A DNA stretch of 14,849 bases from Desulfobulbaceae bacterium (GCA_030632405.1 DAOVUU010000014.1:1-14849); one strand, 5' to 3'. Positions 7,082-14,840 are shown, counted from the stretch's first letter. A program made the numbers and translations. Notes: a model not told the origin generated them from the letters alone.

Positions 7082-8861
7082 TTTCATCCATCCGGCCCTT
7101 ATCATGATATTAGGTGCGTGTCTGCTGCCTTTTATCAAAGGACCGTTCAGGAAACCATATCTTTTCGCGGTACCGTTTCTAACCCTCCTGAGTGTTGTCT
7201 ACCTGAGCTGGCATCCCGGCGTCTATGGTGTGGTTACGTTTATGGGAGACTGGACACTCACTTTTGGCCGGGTAGATCGTTTATCAATGGTTTTCGGTTT
7301 TATCATGGCCCTTATGGCTGTTATTGGAACCGTTTACGGTCTGCACGTCAAGGATGACTGGCAGCACATTGCTTCCTGGTTTTATGTGGCCGGATCTCTG
7401 GGAGTCATCTACTGCGGTGACTATCTGGTCCTTTTCCTGTTCTGGGAGATGATGGCATTCGCTTCAACATTTCTCATCTGGTTTAATAAGGATAAGGGGG
7501 CTCTGGCAGCCGGGTATCGTTATCTTCTTGTCCACACCTTTGGAGGAGTAGTCCTCCTTTTAGGATTCGTACTCAGATACCAGGCAACCGGCGACCTCTC
7601 TTTTGTTCTTCTCAGTGAAGAGAACACACAGCTCTACACATGGCTCATTTTGGCAGGGTTAATGCTCAATGCCGCCGTTCCACCACTGCACTCCTGGTTA
7701 CCTGACGCATATAGTAAGGCAACTGTTACCGGGGCAGTCTTTATGTGTGCATTCACTACAAAAACTGCGATTTACACCCTTGCCAGAGGATTTGCAGGAT
7801 TTGATATCCTGATAGTACTCGGGGTCGTTATGGCCATTTACGGTATTATTTATGCTATAAACGAAAATGATATCCGCCGCCTTCTTGGTTGGGAAATTGT
7901 CAGCCAGGTGGGCTATATGGTCGCCGGTGTAGGTATCGGGACAGCCCTGGCAATCAACGGCACATGCGCCCACGCTTTTGCCCATATCCTCTATAAAGGT
8001 TTATTGTTTATGGCAGCAGGAGCCATCATTCATACAACTGGTAAATCTAAATTCACCGATCTTGGCGGACTCTATAAAAAAATGCCATCCACCTTCCTGT
8101 TTATGCTGATAGGTGGTATTTCCGTATCCGCTTTTCCTTTTTTCTCAGGCTTTGTAACCAAATCCATGATCATAGCAGCCAGCTTTGAGGAACATCTTCT
8201 CATTACTGGATTTCTCCTTACCATGGTCTCGGTCGGTACCTTTTTAGTTGCCGGTCTGCGTCTACCTTATCTCATCTTTTTTGGAGACAGCAGATGCAGT
8301 GATGAAACGTGGCAGAAGGCAGAGGATCCTCCATGGAACATGCAGCTCGCAATGATAGCAGCCGGCTTTTTCTGCCTGCTGGTTGGTTCCTATTTACCTT
8401 TTCTTTACAACATGCTGCCGAATACCGATGTCTCTTTTCATCCCTATGGCGGATACCACCTGAGTGAAACCCTGCAAATACTTGCCTTTACCGGTATAGC
8501 GTTCTTCTTCCTCAAGAATAAAATTGGACCAAAAAGTACGATCAGCCTTGATCTCGACTGGTTTTATCGAAGAGGAGGGCAGCTTTTTCTCTGGTTTGCC
8601 AAAAGCCCTGTTCAATGGCTCGACAATTGCCTGGGTGCGGCTTACAGAGTCGTTGGTCTTTACTCACTTATGGCAACTGCCAAATTCTGGGCATGGTTTG
8701 ACTGGCATGGGATCGATGGTGTTGTGGACGGGAGTGCCAGATGTGTGCGAGCGATAGGTCGGAGAATTACTATCACCATGCAAAGGGGACAAATCCAGCA
8801 GACAATTTATATCAGCGTCACCTTTGCCGCTATTCTTCTGGTTTCGTATGTCTGGTTATAA
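7071..8861 (+). CDS. NuoL/MrpD-like antiporter subunit with C-terminal lateral-helix extension (596 aa)
   Basis: This large antiporter-like membrane protein is the best positional equivalent of NuoL. It keeps E126 in helix 5 (LFLFWEMMAFAS), K231 at the helix-8 position (FTTKTAIYTLARGFAG), K309 (ILYKGLLF) and K364 in helix 12 (SGFVTKSMI). The helix-7 lysine is replaced by Asn200 (LNAAVPPLHSWLPDAY). After helix 15 (about 467–482) come roughly 90 residues with LDLDWFYRRGG, VDGSARCVRAIGRR and QRGQIQQTIY, then a final helix (576–596). This matches the lateral amphipathic helix and anchor of NuoL. AGGA lies 5 nt before the ATG. Databases may label it Na+/H+ antiporter subunit D, but the operon context argues for a complex I subunit. 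Confidence 0.88.
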   Translation: MTTSFIHPALIMILGACLLPFIKGPFRKPYLFAVPFLTLLSVVYLSWHPGVYGVVTFMGDWTLTFGRVDRLSMVFGFIMALMAVIGTVYGLHVKDDWQHIASWFYVAGSLGVIYCGDYLVLFLFWEMMAFASTFLIWFNKDKGALAAGYRYLLVHTFGGVVLLLGFVLRYQATGDLSFVLLSEENTQLYTWLILAGLMLNAAVPPLHSWLPDAYSKATVTGAVFMCAFTTKTAIYTLARGFAGFDILIVLGVVMAIYGIIYAINENDIRRLLGWEIVSQVGYMVAGVGIGTALAINGTCAHAFAHILYKGLLFMAAGAIIHTTGKSKFTDLGGLYKKMPSTFLFMLIGGISVSAFPFFSGFVTKSMIIAASFEEHLLITGFLLTMVSVGTFLVAGLRLPYLIFFGDSRCSDETWQKAEDPPWNMQLAMIAAGFFCLLVGSYLPFLYNMLPNTDVSFHPYGGYHLSETLQILAFTGIAFFFLKNKIGPKSTISLDLDWFYRRGGQLFLWFAKSPVQWLDNCLGAAYRVVGLYSLMATAKFWAWFDWHGIDGVVDGSARCVRAIGRRITITMQRGQIQQTIYISVTFAAILLVSYVWL

Positions 8862-8887
8862 CATTTTGAACTCAAGGATCATTCGTA

Positions 8888-10429
8888 ATGGATCAACTAC
8901 TGCTTAATCCCGGCTTCCCGGTTCTGAGTGTACTCATCTTTCTGCCTCTGGCTGGAGCTTTGCTCCTTCTATTCGTAAAAGACGAGGGTATGTGCCGAAA
9001 TGTCGCGCTGCTTGTTACAGGTACTGTTGCTGTTATCTCTATCATGCTTCTTTTTGGCTTCGACAGAAGTAGTGCTAAATTCCAATTCGGAGAACATTAT
9101 AATTGGATAGATTCTCTTAACATCAACTACACACTTGGCGTGGACGGGATTTCAATTTTGCTGATCCTTATGACCACCTTCATAATGCCTTTTTGTGTTC
9201 TCGCATCCTGGTCCTATATCAAGACAAGAGTACAGGCTTTCATGATTTGTATGCTCATCATGGAAACCGCCATGATTGGAGTTTTCGCTGCCCTTGATTT
9301 TGTACTTTTTTATGTTCTCTGGGAAGCAATGCTTATACCAATGTATATGCTTATCGCCATTTGGGGCGGCCCCAGAAAGATTTATGCATCAGTCAAATTC
9401 TTTCTCTACACCCTGTCAGGCTCCATTTTACTGCTTGTCGGTATAATCTGGCTTTATACGGCCAATAATTATAGCTTTTATATACCGGATATGATGTGGC
9501 AGGATTATTCGCTTAACGCCCAGGTCTATCTCTTCCTAGCATTTTTTCTCGCCTTTGCCATTAAGGTGCCCATGTTTCCATTTCACACATGGCTCCCTGC
9601 CGCACACGTAGAGGCTCCTACGGCAGGCTCTGTAATTCTTGCAAGTATTCTGTTAAAAATGGGCACCTATGGCTTCCTCCGATTCGCACTGCCAATTACT
9701 CCGGATGCTACAATTATTATGATGCCCTACGTATTGTGGCTTTCTATCGCCGGTATAATTTATGGCGGTTTTACAGCGCTTGCACAAAGCGATATGAAAA
9801 AACTGATTGCCTACTCCTCCGTCGGTCATATGGGTTTTGTAACGCTTGGAATTTTTGTTTTAAATATGGATGGTATTGAAGGTGCTATCCTGCAGATGGT
9901 AAATCACGGAATTACAACAGGTGCTCTGTTTCTCTGTGTTGGTATGATTTATGAGCGAACCCACAGCCGTGAATTAAAAACAGCCTCGGGTGTAGGAAAA
10001 TATATGCCTGTCTTTGTCACCTTTTTAGCTTTCTTTTCACTTTCGTCTTTTGGTTTTCCCGGCACAAACAGCTTTGTTGGGGAATTTTTGATTCTCGCCG
10101 GTGCATTCGAATTTGACACTAATTTCGGCAGATTTCCCTACCTTGCGCTGGCTGCCATTCCGGGTGCTATTCTTGCTGCAGCCTATATGTTGCGGATGCT
10201 CCAGAAGATTGTCTGGGGTGGTACAGACAATCCTGATCAGTCGTGGATCAGCGACCTTAATATCCGGGAAATTGTCACTCTGGCACCATTTCTCTTCTTT
10301 GTATTTTGGATAGGGCTGGGCCCACAACCATTCATAGATCTTATGCACACAAGTGTAGTACAGCTATTGGATCAGTTTCAGAAACATCAGGCCGGAGCAT
10401 TGGCAGCAGTTGACATGATCTTACACTGA
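8888..10429 (+). CDS. nuoM: complex I subunit NuoM (antiporter-like)
   Basis: This 513-residue, approximately 14-helix proton-pumping subunit is a standard NuoM/ND4. Diagnostic residues are E146 in helix 5 (FYVLWEAMLIPMYMLI), K226 in helix 7 (FAIKVPMFPFHTWLPAAH, followed by VEAPTAGSVILA), K257 in helix 8 (SILLKMGTYGFLRF) and E399 in helix 12 (TNSFVGEFLILAG). The helix-12 glutamate, in place of lysine, marks NuoM against NuoL and NuoN. The ATG follows AAGGA at good spacing. A 26-nt gap separates it from the preceding gene, so it is less tightly coupled than the upstream trio. The assignment is secure. Confidence 0.96.
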   Translation: MDQLLLNPGFPVLSVLIFLPLAGALLLLFVKDEGMCRNVALLVTGTVAVISIMLLFGFDRSSAKFQFGEHYNWIDSLNINYTLGVDGISILLILMTTFIMPFCVLASWSYIKTRVQAFMICMLIMETAMIGVFAALDFVLFYVLWEAMLIPMYMLIAIWGGPRKIYASVKFFLYTLSGSILLLVGIIWLYTANNYSFYIPDMMWQDYSLNAQVYLFLAFFLAFAIKVPMFPFHTWLPAAHVEAPTAGSVILASILLKMGTYGFLRFALPITPDATIIMMPYVLWLSIAGIIYGGFTALAQSDMKKLIAYSSVGHMGFVTLGIFVLNMDGIEGAILQMVNHGITTGALFLCVGMIYERTHSRELKTASGVGKYMPVFVTFLAFFSLSSFGFPGTNSFVGEFLILAGAFEFDTNFGRFPYLALAAIPGAILAAAYMLRMLQKIVWGGTDNPDQSWISDLNIREIVTLAPFLFFVFWIGLGPQPFIDLMHTSVVQLLDQFQKHQAGALAAVDMILH

Positions 10430-10466
10430 GTTTTTATACTTAAAAAGAGTTCGTAAAGGTAACACA

Positions 10467-11879
10467 ATGCTATTTCTTCCCGAATTATCACTGTTAGGAG
10501 CAGGCCTGACTCTCTTCCTTTTCAGTTTAGGAAAACCCGGCAGCGGCACGATTAAAAACCTGGTTCTCTCTCTCGCTACTGTCACACTTCTTGCGTCACT
10601 GTTCTGTATCAACTCTGAAGGAACCCTTTTTTATGCTTCCTATAAAGTTGATTTTTTCTCCCAGCTATTCAAGGTTCTTATTGCTTCTGCAACCCTAATC
10701 GTACTCATTTTCAGTGATAAACTCGAAGGTATAAGAGAAGACATTCAACCGGAGTACTATCTCTTCCTATTCATGTCCGTTCTCGGGCTTATGATGCTTG
10801 TCTCCAGTGTTGAACTTCTGGCCATTTTCATATCTCTGGAACTTTCTTCATTTGCTGTTTACATCATGGTTCCAATGAGAAGTCCTGGAAAAAAAGCGGG
10901 CTCTCAAGCAGAGGCGGGAATCAAATATCTTCTCTACGGCGTTATTGCTACAAGCTTTATGCTCTTTGGCATGAGTTATGTATTCGGCCTTACCGGATCA
11001 ACTCAACTAGGTGAAATAGCTGACAAACTTTCCCGCATGTACAATCAGCCGGCTGCAGTAATATCCGTCCTTCTTATTCTAGCCGGATTTTTTTATAAGC
11101 TTGCGCTGTTCCCACTCCATTTTTGGGTACCGGATGTATATGAGGGAGCCTCTAATGAAACGACTGCCTTTATAGCGGTGGTGCCTAAACTTGCTGCAGT
11201 AGCCCTTCTGGTACGAATTGTAACTCTTGTTACTCCAGACGGCAATGTGATGACCAAAGTATTAATGGTTTGTGCTATCCTGTCTATGTTTTATGGAAAT
11301 CTGTCAGCCCTTGTACAGAAAGATATCAAACGATTGCTTGGCTTTTCCGGTATCTCCCATGCCGGGTTTGTCCTTCTTGGACTGTTGACATTTACTATAA
11401 CCGGTTTTTCAACAGCCATGTATTATATAATCGGCTATGTTTTCATGAATCTGGCATGTTTCCTTGTCATATGTAAGGTCGCAACCAATGGAAATAATGT
11501 ACTGATAGAAGATTTGACCGGTCTGCACAAAAGAGCTCCGCTACTTGCAATGACCTTAACAGTCGGTCTCTTTGCCCTTGCTGGTATCCCTCCGCTGGTC
11601 GGTTTCACCGGAAAATTTATGCTCCTTGTTGCAGCACTCAAAGAGGGCTATCTTATCCTTGTCACACTTGCTGCTATTAATACAGGTATTGCCATCTACT
11701 ATTATCTCTCCATAGTCAGGGTCACTTTCTGTACTGACGATGCAGACAGGGGTACCGTCACAACTGATAAGATCCACTCAGTTTTGTGCTTTGTTCTCGT
11801 TCTCATAATTATAATTATGGGTATTTTCCCCTCAAAGTTCATCGATGTAACAACCCGTGCCGTTCAGATTCTTATATAG
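10467..11879 (+). CDS. nuoN: complex I subunit NuoN (antiporter-like)
   Basis: This 470-residue NuoN/ND2 protein is the antiporter-like subunit nearest the NuoJ/K/A heel. The N-terminus (LFLPELSLLGAG) is characteristic. Charged membrane residues are E125 (FISLELSSFAVYIMV), K211 in helix 7 (FFYKLALFPLHFWVPDVYEG), K241 (VVPKLAAVAL) and K383 in helix 12 (VGFTGKFMLLVAAL). The segment GFSGISHAGFVLLGL is also typical. AAAGG precedes the ATG. It is the last gene of the operon, with an intrinsic terminator 30 nt beyond its stop. Only one NuoN copy is present, so the added subunit in this operon is of the MrpD/NuoL type. Confidence 0.96.
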   Translation: MLFLPELSLLGAGLTLFLFSLGKPGSGTIKNLVLSLATVTLLASLFCINSEGTLFYASYKVDFFSQLFKVLIASATLIVLIFSDKLEGIREDIQPEYYLFLFMSVLGLMMLVSSVELLAIFISLELSSFAVYIMVPMRSPGKKAGSQAEAGIKYLLYGVIATSFMLFGMSYVFGLTGSTQLGEIADKLSRMYNQPAAVISVLLILAGFFYKLALFPLHFWVPDVYEGASNETTAFIAVVPKLAAVALLVRIVTLVTPDGNVMTKVLMVCAILSMFYGNLSALVQKDIKRLLGFSGISHAGFVLLGLLTFTITGFSTAMYYIIGYVFMNLACFLVICKVATNGNNVLIEDLTGLHKRAPLLAMTLTVGLFALAGIPPLVGFTGKFMLLVAALKEGYLILVTLAAINTGIAIYYYLSIVRVTFCTDDADRGTVTTDKIHSVLCFVLVLIIIIMGIFPSKFIDVTTRAVQILI

Positions 11880-11909
11880 AAAGAGAGGAATTTTTCCAAT
11901 TAAACATCG

Positions 11910-11940
11910 AGGTCTTAAGGATTCATCCTTAAGACCTTTT
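11910..11940 (+). terminator. intrinsic terminator of the nuo operon
   Basis: A perfect 12-bp stem pairs AGGTCTTAAGGA (11910–11921) with TCCTTAAGACCT (11926–11937) around a TTCA loop. The last stem base is followed by TTT, then G. Position just after nuoN and before an unrelated gene supports a rho-independent terminator that closes the complex I operon. The T-tract is short, so some read-through is possible. Confidence 0.85.
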
Positions 11941-11951
11941 GTGCTTTACCA

Positions 11952-12140
11952 TGCTTGATGGCGTCGTAAAAAGTCTTCATCCGGAGTCTCGCAAGCTCGC
12001 TTACCTGATTCGTTGTTACAATTTTTCTATCATTACGACGTACCGTATGTACGCCGAAATAATAGAAAAATTGCACGCCTCCAATATGAAGCTTTTGACT
12101 TATCCATCGAAACTGAGGTTTTTACGAGTTTATCATGCTT
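11952..12140. repeat. MITE-like non-coding element with terminal inverted repeats and central palindrome
   Basis: The ends carry related inverted repeats: TGATGGCGTCGTAAAAA (11956–11972) against the complement of TTTTTACGAGTTTATCA (12119–12135), 13 of 17 positions matching and TCGTAAAAA exact. The centre is a 55-bp imperfect palindrome (12019–12073). The motif CATGCTT occurs at both edges (11950–11956 and 12134–12140), so TGCTT could be a target-site duplication. There is no transposase and no convincing reading frame. The layout fits a small non-autonomous mobile element or dispersed repeat. I have an impression that GGCGTCGTAAAAAGTC-type sequences recur in deltaproteobacterial genomes, but cannot verify it here. 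Confidence 0.55.
12019..12073. repeat. 55-bp imperfect palindrome (long hairpin)
   Basis: Outer arms CAATTTTTCTAT (12019–12030) and ATAGAAAAATTG (12062–12073) pair perfectly. Inner blocks ATT/AAT, CG/CG and CGTAC/GTACG continue the pairing with single mismatches, giving 22 of 27 paired positions. No T-run follows that would make it a terminator. It sits inside the MITE-like element and would form a long hairpin in single-stranded DNA or RNA. Confidence 0.75.
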
Positions 12141-12242
12141 AGCAGTGCCACATAGTTTTTCTGATAAACCCTCTTTCAGGTTTGGTTTTTTCGTTCTGAG
12201 AGTCCTCAACTCGGACAGTTGACAAATAGGAATATTACTATC

Positions 12243-13493
12243 ATGAATATATGGCTTTTTTTCATTCTTTTTATACTCATTTTCTCATTCAGCCTTGAAA
12301 CACTTGTATCTTTTCTTAACCTTAGATCACTCACATCAACGCTTCCCTCAGAATTTGAAAACGTTTATGATAATGAAAAATACGGTGAATCTCAAAAATA
12401 TGCGAAAGCCACTATCAAGTTCAGCCTCTTTGAAAACGCTTTTTCAACAATTATTACCATTTTGTTTCTGCTCCTTGGCGGCTTCAATATTGTAGATAAT
12501 ATGGCAAGAAATTTTGGTTATGGAGAAATCATTACCGGGCTTATTTTCTGTACCACTCTTCTTTCTCTCAGCTTTTTTTCAAGTCTCCCCTTTTCTGTCT
12601 ATTCAACTTTTATTATCGAAGAACGTTTCGGGTTTAACAGAACCAGTGTTAAAACCTTTATCCTAGATATTATTAAGGCAATTCTTCTCTCCCTTGTTCT
12701 GGGAATACCCCTTCTTGCCCTGATTCTTTGGTTTTTTATGTCTGGTGGCCCCTATGCCTGGGTCTACTGTTGGATCGGAGTATTTGTTTTTACTCTCATC
12801 CTGCAATTTCTAGCTCCTATTCTCATTATGCCGCTGTTTAATAAATTTTCTCCCATCGAAGATAGCCCATTGAAAACCGATATCCTTAGCTACGCTGACG
12901 CACAAAAATTTAAAATCCAGGGTATATATACGATGGACGGATCAAAAAGATCCTCAAAGCTTAATGCCTTTTTTACAGGTTTTGGCAGTTTCAGGAAAAT
13001 TGTTTTCTACGATACATTAATCGAAAAACTTGAACCATCAGAAATTGTAGCTGTACTCGCCCATGAAATGGGCCACTTTAAGCTCAAACATATAATTAAG
13101 ATGGTTACGGGGTCTGCAATTCAAATGGGAATCATGTTTTATCTGCTTTCCATCTTCCTCCACAGTAAAGGACTTTCAGATGCTTTTAGAATGGATAATA
13201 TGTCGATCTACTCAAGCTTGATATTCTTTGGTTTCATCTATTCTCCTGTAAGCATGCTTATCTCAATTATCTTTAATGGTATCTCCAGAAAGCATGAATT
13301 TGATGCAGATAGATATGCTGCCGAATCGACCAACCATCCTGAAGTTCTTATCGAGGGTCTTAAAAAACTCACCGTAGCTAATTTGAGTAATCTTACCCCG
13401 CACCCTCTGCATGTCTTTCTTCATTACAGCCATCCACCGGTACTCATGAGAATCAGAAAATTACAGCAACTCAAAACCGGTTATGCGCAATAG
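12243..13493 (+). CDS. Ste24-type M48 family zinc metalloprotease (CAAX-protease-like)
   Basis: This 416-residue integral membrane protease belongs to the M48A (Ste24/CAAX prenyl protease 1-like) group. The zinc motif HEMGH is at 274–278, and the third ligand is E352 in RKHEFDADRYAA. Other family marks are ERFGFNR, MDGSKRSSKLNAFFTGFG and a C-terminal SHPPVLMRI. About seven membrane helices surround the site, and the full catalytic set is present. In bacteria, prenylated CAAX substrates are generally absent, so the role is probably membrane-protein quality control or another endoproteolytic job (inference). I chose ATG 12243, with AGGAA 10 nt upstream. An in-frame TTG at 12219 would add eight residues but has weaker support. 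It lies beyond the nuo terminator and is an independent unit. Confidence 0.93.
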   Translation: MNIWLFFILFILIFSFSLETLVSFLNLRSLTSTLPSEFENVYDNEKYGESQKYAKATIKFSLFENAFSTIITILFLLLGGFNIVDNMARNFGYGEIITGLIFCTTLLSLSFFSSLPFSVYSTFIIEERFGFNRTSVKTFILDIIKAILLSLVLGIPLLALILWFFMSGGPYAWVYCWIGVFVFTLILQFLAPILIMPLFNKFSPIEDSPLKTDILSYADAQKFKIQGIYTMDGSKRSSKLNAFFTGFGSFRKIVFYDTLIEKLEPSEIVAVLAHEMGHFKLKHIIKMVTGSAIQMGIMFYLLSIFLHSKGLSDAFRMDNMSIYSSLIFFGFIYSPVSMLISIIFNGISRKHEFDADRYAAESTNHPEVLIEGLKKLTVANLSNLTPHPLHVFLHYSHPPVLMRIRKLQQLKTGYAQ

Positions 13494-13527
13494 CTTGTAA
13501 TTTTTCAACCCAACGCTATATTCTGCT

Positions 13528-13539
13528 GGTCAGCTGACC
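13528..13539. repeat. perfect 12-bp palindrome GGTCAGCTGACC
   Basis: This perfect palindrome sits 35 bp after the M48 protease stop, in a 226-bp gap before the next gene. It could be a dimeric regulator site or a short hairpin. No T-run follows closely enough for a standard terminator, and a 12-bp palindrome can occur by chance. Confidence 0.35.
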
Positions 13540-13643
13540 CCGATATGTGGTTTTTTCAGAGATTCGTGCGGGATGTATTGAACCATTTGACAAAAAATAT
13601 TTAAAAAGTAAATCAGGCAACCCGTAAATCATTTTTTGGTCTA

Positions 13644-13671
13644 TTGCTTTTTACCAGCCAGATGGTATTAT
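13644..13671 (+). promoter_or_regulatory. candidate extended -10 promoter of the coiled-coil protein gene
   Basis: TATTAT at 13666–13671 is preceded by TG and one base (13663–13665), giving an extended -10 element. TTGCTT (13644–13649) lies 16 bp upstream. Transcription would start near 13678, about 40 nt before the chosen ATG at 13720. A second TTGACA (13587–13592) with a weak TAAATC is an alternative further upstream. Confidence 0.45.
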
Positions 13672-13719
13672 TTTAACAAAACTATCCACCCTTTAAAATT
13701 CTGCTTTCAGGAGAAAAAA

Positions 13720-14706
13720 ATGGGCAACAGCCAGTTTCGAAAACCTCTAACTCAGTCTGCTGCTATCCTTTGTAGTATCGTTATCATAATTGCTCTTATA
13801 TCTTCATCATCCCCCGGAGCAAGTATTCTTGCTTTTTTCTCCGGACTAGGCAACCTGATACTCCTGCTCATTGGCTTAGCAATTGCGCTCCCCTTATCCA
13901 TCGCAATCCTTGTGGCCATTTTCCTTGGAGCTGTATCTCTCCAATCTCGCGAAAAAGCTGCAGAGATGTACTCTGGTCTTAAAAACAATCTTCCGTTAAT
14001 AACATTACCCTTTATAGACAGATGGCTATGCTGCAACAAAGAATCAAATACCAGCATTTCTCAAGAGGAGTACAACCTGATGGAACAAGAAATTACACAA
14101 CTGAAAGAAGCCAATGTAATACTTGAGACTAAAATCAAAGAACTCGATGCTGGGAATATAGCTGTTAACAAAAATCTCTCAGAAGTCACTAAACAAAACA
14201 AAAAGAATATTGCAGATGTCAGCGATCAAAACATCAAGGATCTTGCGGATGTTACCGAACAAAATACTGCCCTTAAAGAACAACTGGATGAGCTCAGCCA
14301 GGCAGTGATAAAACTTCAAGGATCTGAAAAGGAACTCGGTGAAGTAATAACAACTTTTAAGGCTGAATTTGACGAGATCGACGACAGTGAGCTAAGAAAG
14401 CAGATTGAAGCACTGGAACTCCGTAGTACTGAAACAAACACAAATATAGAAGACATCGCGGGAAGGTTAACTACTCTTGAAAAGGACAATAAACAGGCTC
14501 CTACTTCCGGTATCTTTTCCTATATCAAAAATGATTCTGACAAGAATGTATTTATTAAGGTAATTAAGGAGGCCTTATCCCAGGAGATGACTTATTCCCA
14601 AATTGATGAATTCTTGAGCAAGAACCTCGATCCTGAACTTAATAAAATCGTTAAAGACCATCCTTCTTTAACCAAGAATTATATCCGTAATCTTAAAAAA
14701 GAATGA
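13720..14706 (+). CDS. membrane-anchored coiled-coil protein of unknown function
   Basis: I do not recognise this 328-residue protein. Two hydrophobic helices (about 14–28 and 36–72, the second region long enough for more than one pass) are followed by a short basic segment with a CC pair (104–105). A long charged coiled coil spans about 115–258. Within it, residues 153–185 are three tandem 11-residue repeats of the pattern [LI][SA][DE]V[ST]xQNxxx. A Pro/Thr/Ser linker near 260 leads to a compact C-terminal domain (265–328). The start is the ATG at 13720 with AGGAG at 13709–13713. An upstream in-frame TTG at 13636 lacks a ribosome binding site and would place the candidate promoter inside the gene. 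The layout suggests a membrane-tethered scaffold or sensor, but no function can be assigned. Confidence 0.85.
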   Translation: MGNSQFRKPLTQSAAILCSIVIIIALISSSSPGASILAFFSGLGNLILLLIGLAIALPLSIAILVAIFLGAVSLQSREKAAEMYSGLKNNLPLITLPFIDRWLCCNKESNTSISQEEYNLMEQEITQLKEANVILETKIKELDAGNIAVNKNLSEVTKQNKKNIADVSDQNIKDLADVTEQNTALKEQLDELSQAVIKLQGSEKELGEVITTFKAEFDEIDDSELRKQIEALELRSTETNTNIEDIAGRLTTLEKDNKQAPTSGIFSYIKNDSDKNVFIKVIKEALSQEMTYSQIDEFLSKNLDPELNKIVKDHPSLTKNYIRNLKKE

Positions 14707-14840
14707 TCCATCATTTTCTCCTTGACGGACAACAGTTAATCAAGTAGTTTGCGCGATCTTTTGAGTGGGGGTAACACTCGGTGCTTTACGCACCGCAGCT
14801 GTACAAGGTCCCGAATAAAAGAGACAAAACGAGAGATAAA
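14707..14840 (+). ncRNA. candidate structured 5' leader RNA
   Basis: This 134-nt gap contains nested pairings. GATCTT (14755–14760) can pair with AAGGTC (14805–14810), with one G-U, and encloses two adjacent hairpins. These are GAGTG/CACTC (14763–14767 and 14775–14779) with a G-rich loop, and GGTGC/GCACC (14780–14784 and 14790–14794) with a TTTAC loop. The GGGG of the first loop could also meet CCC at 14810–14812. The shape resembles a cis-regulatory RNA before a gene at 14841, but it matches no riboswitch class I know. Confidence 0.3.

Noticed and set aside
5352..8861. Reading this region as a complete Mrp Na+/H+ antiporter operon inserted in nuo
   Set aside because: There are no MrpA, B, C, E, F or G counterparts. 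Only two large antiporter-like proteins and one small protein are present, tightly coupled to nuoK and followed by nuoM, which fits complex I subunits better.
12019..12073. The 55-bp palindrome as a second terminator
   Set aside because: The stem ends in AATTGCACGCC with no T-run, its composition is AT-rich, and a proper terminator already lies upstream.
11939..12222. Short plus-strand frames in the gap after nuoN
   Set aside because: They run through the inverted-repeat element and its palindrome, lack ribosome binding sites and give no recognisable protein.
14779..14795. The CGGTGC/GCACCG hairpin as a terminator after the coiled-coil gene
   Set aside because: It is followed by CAGCTGTACAAGG and not by T residues, so it does not have intrinsic terminator form.
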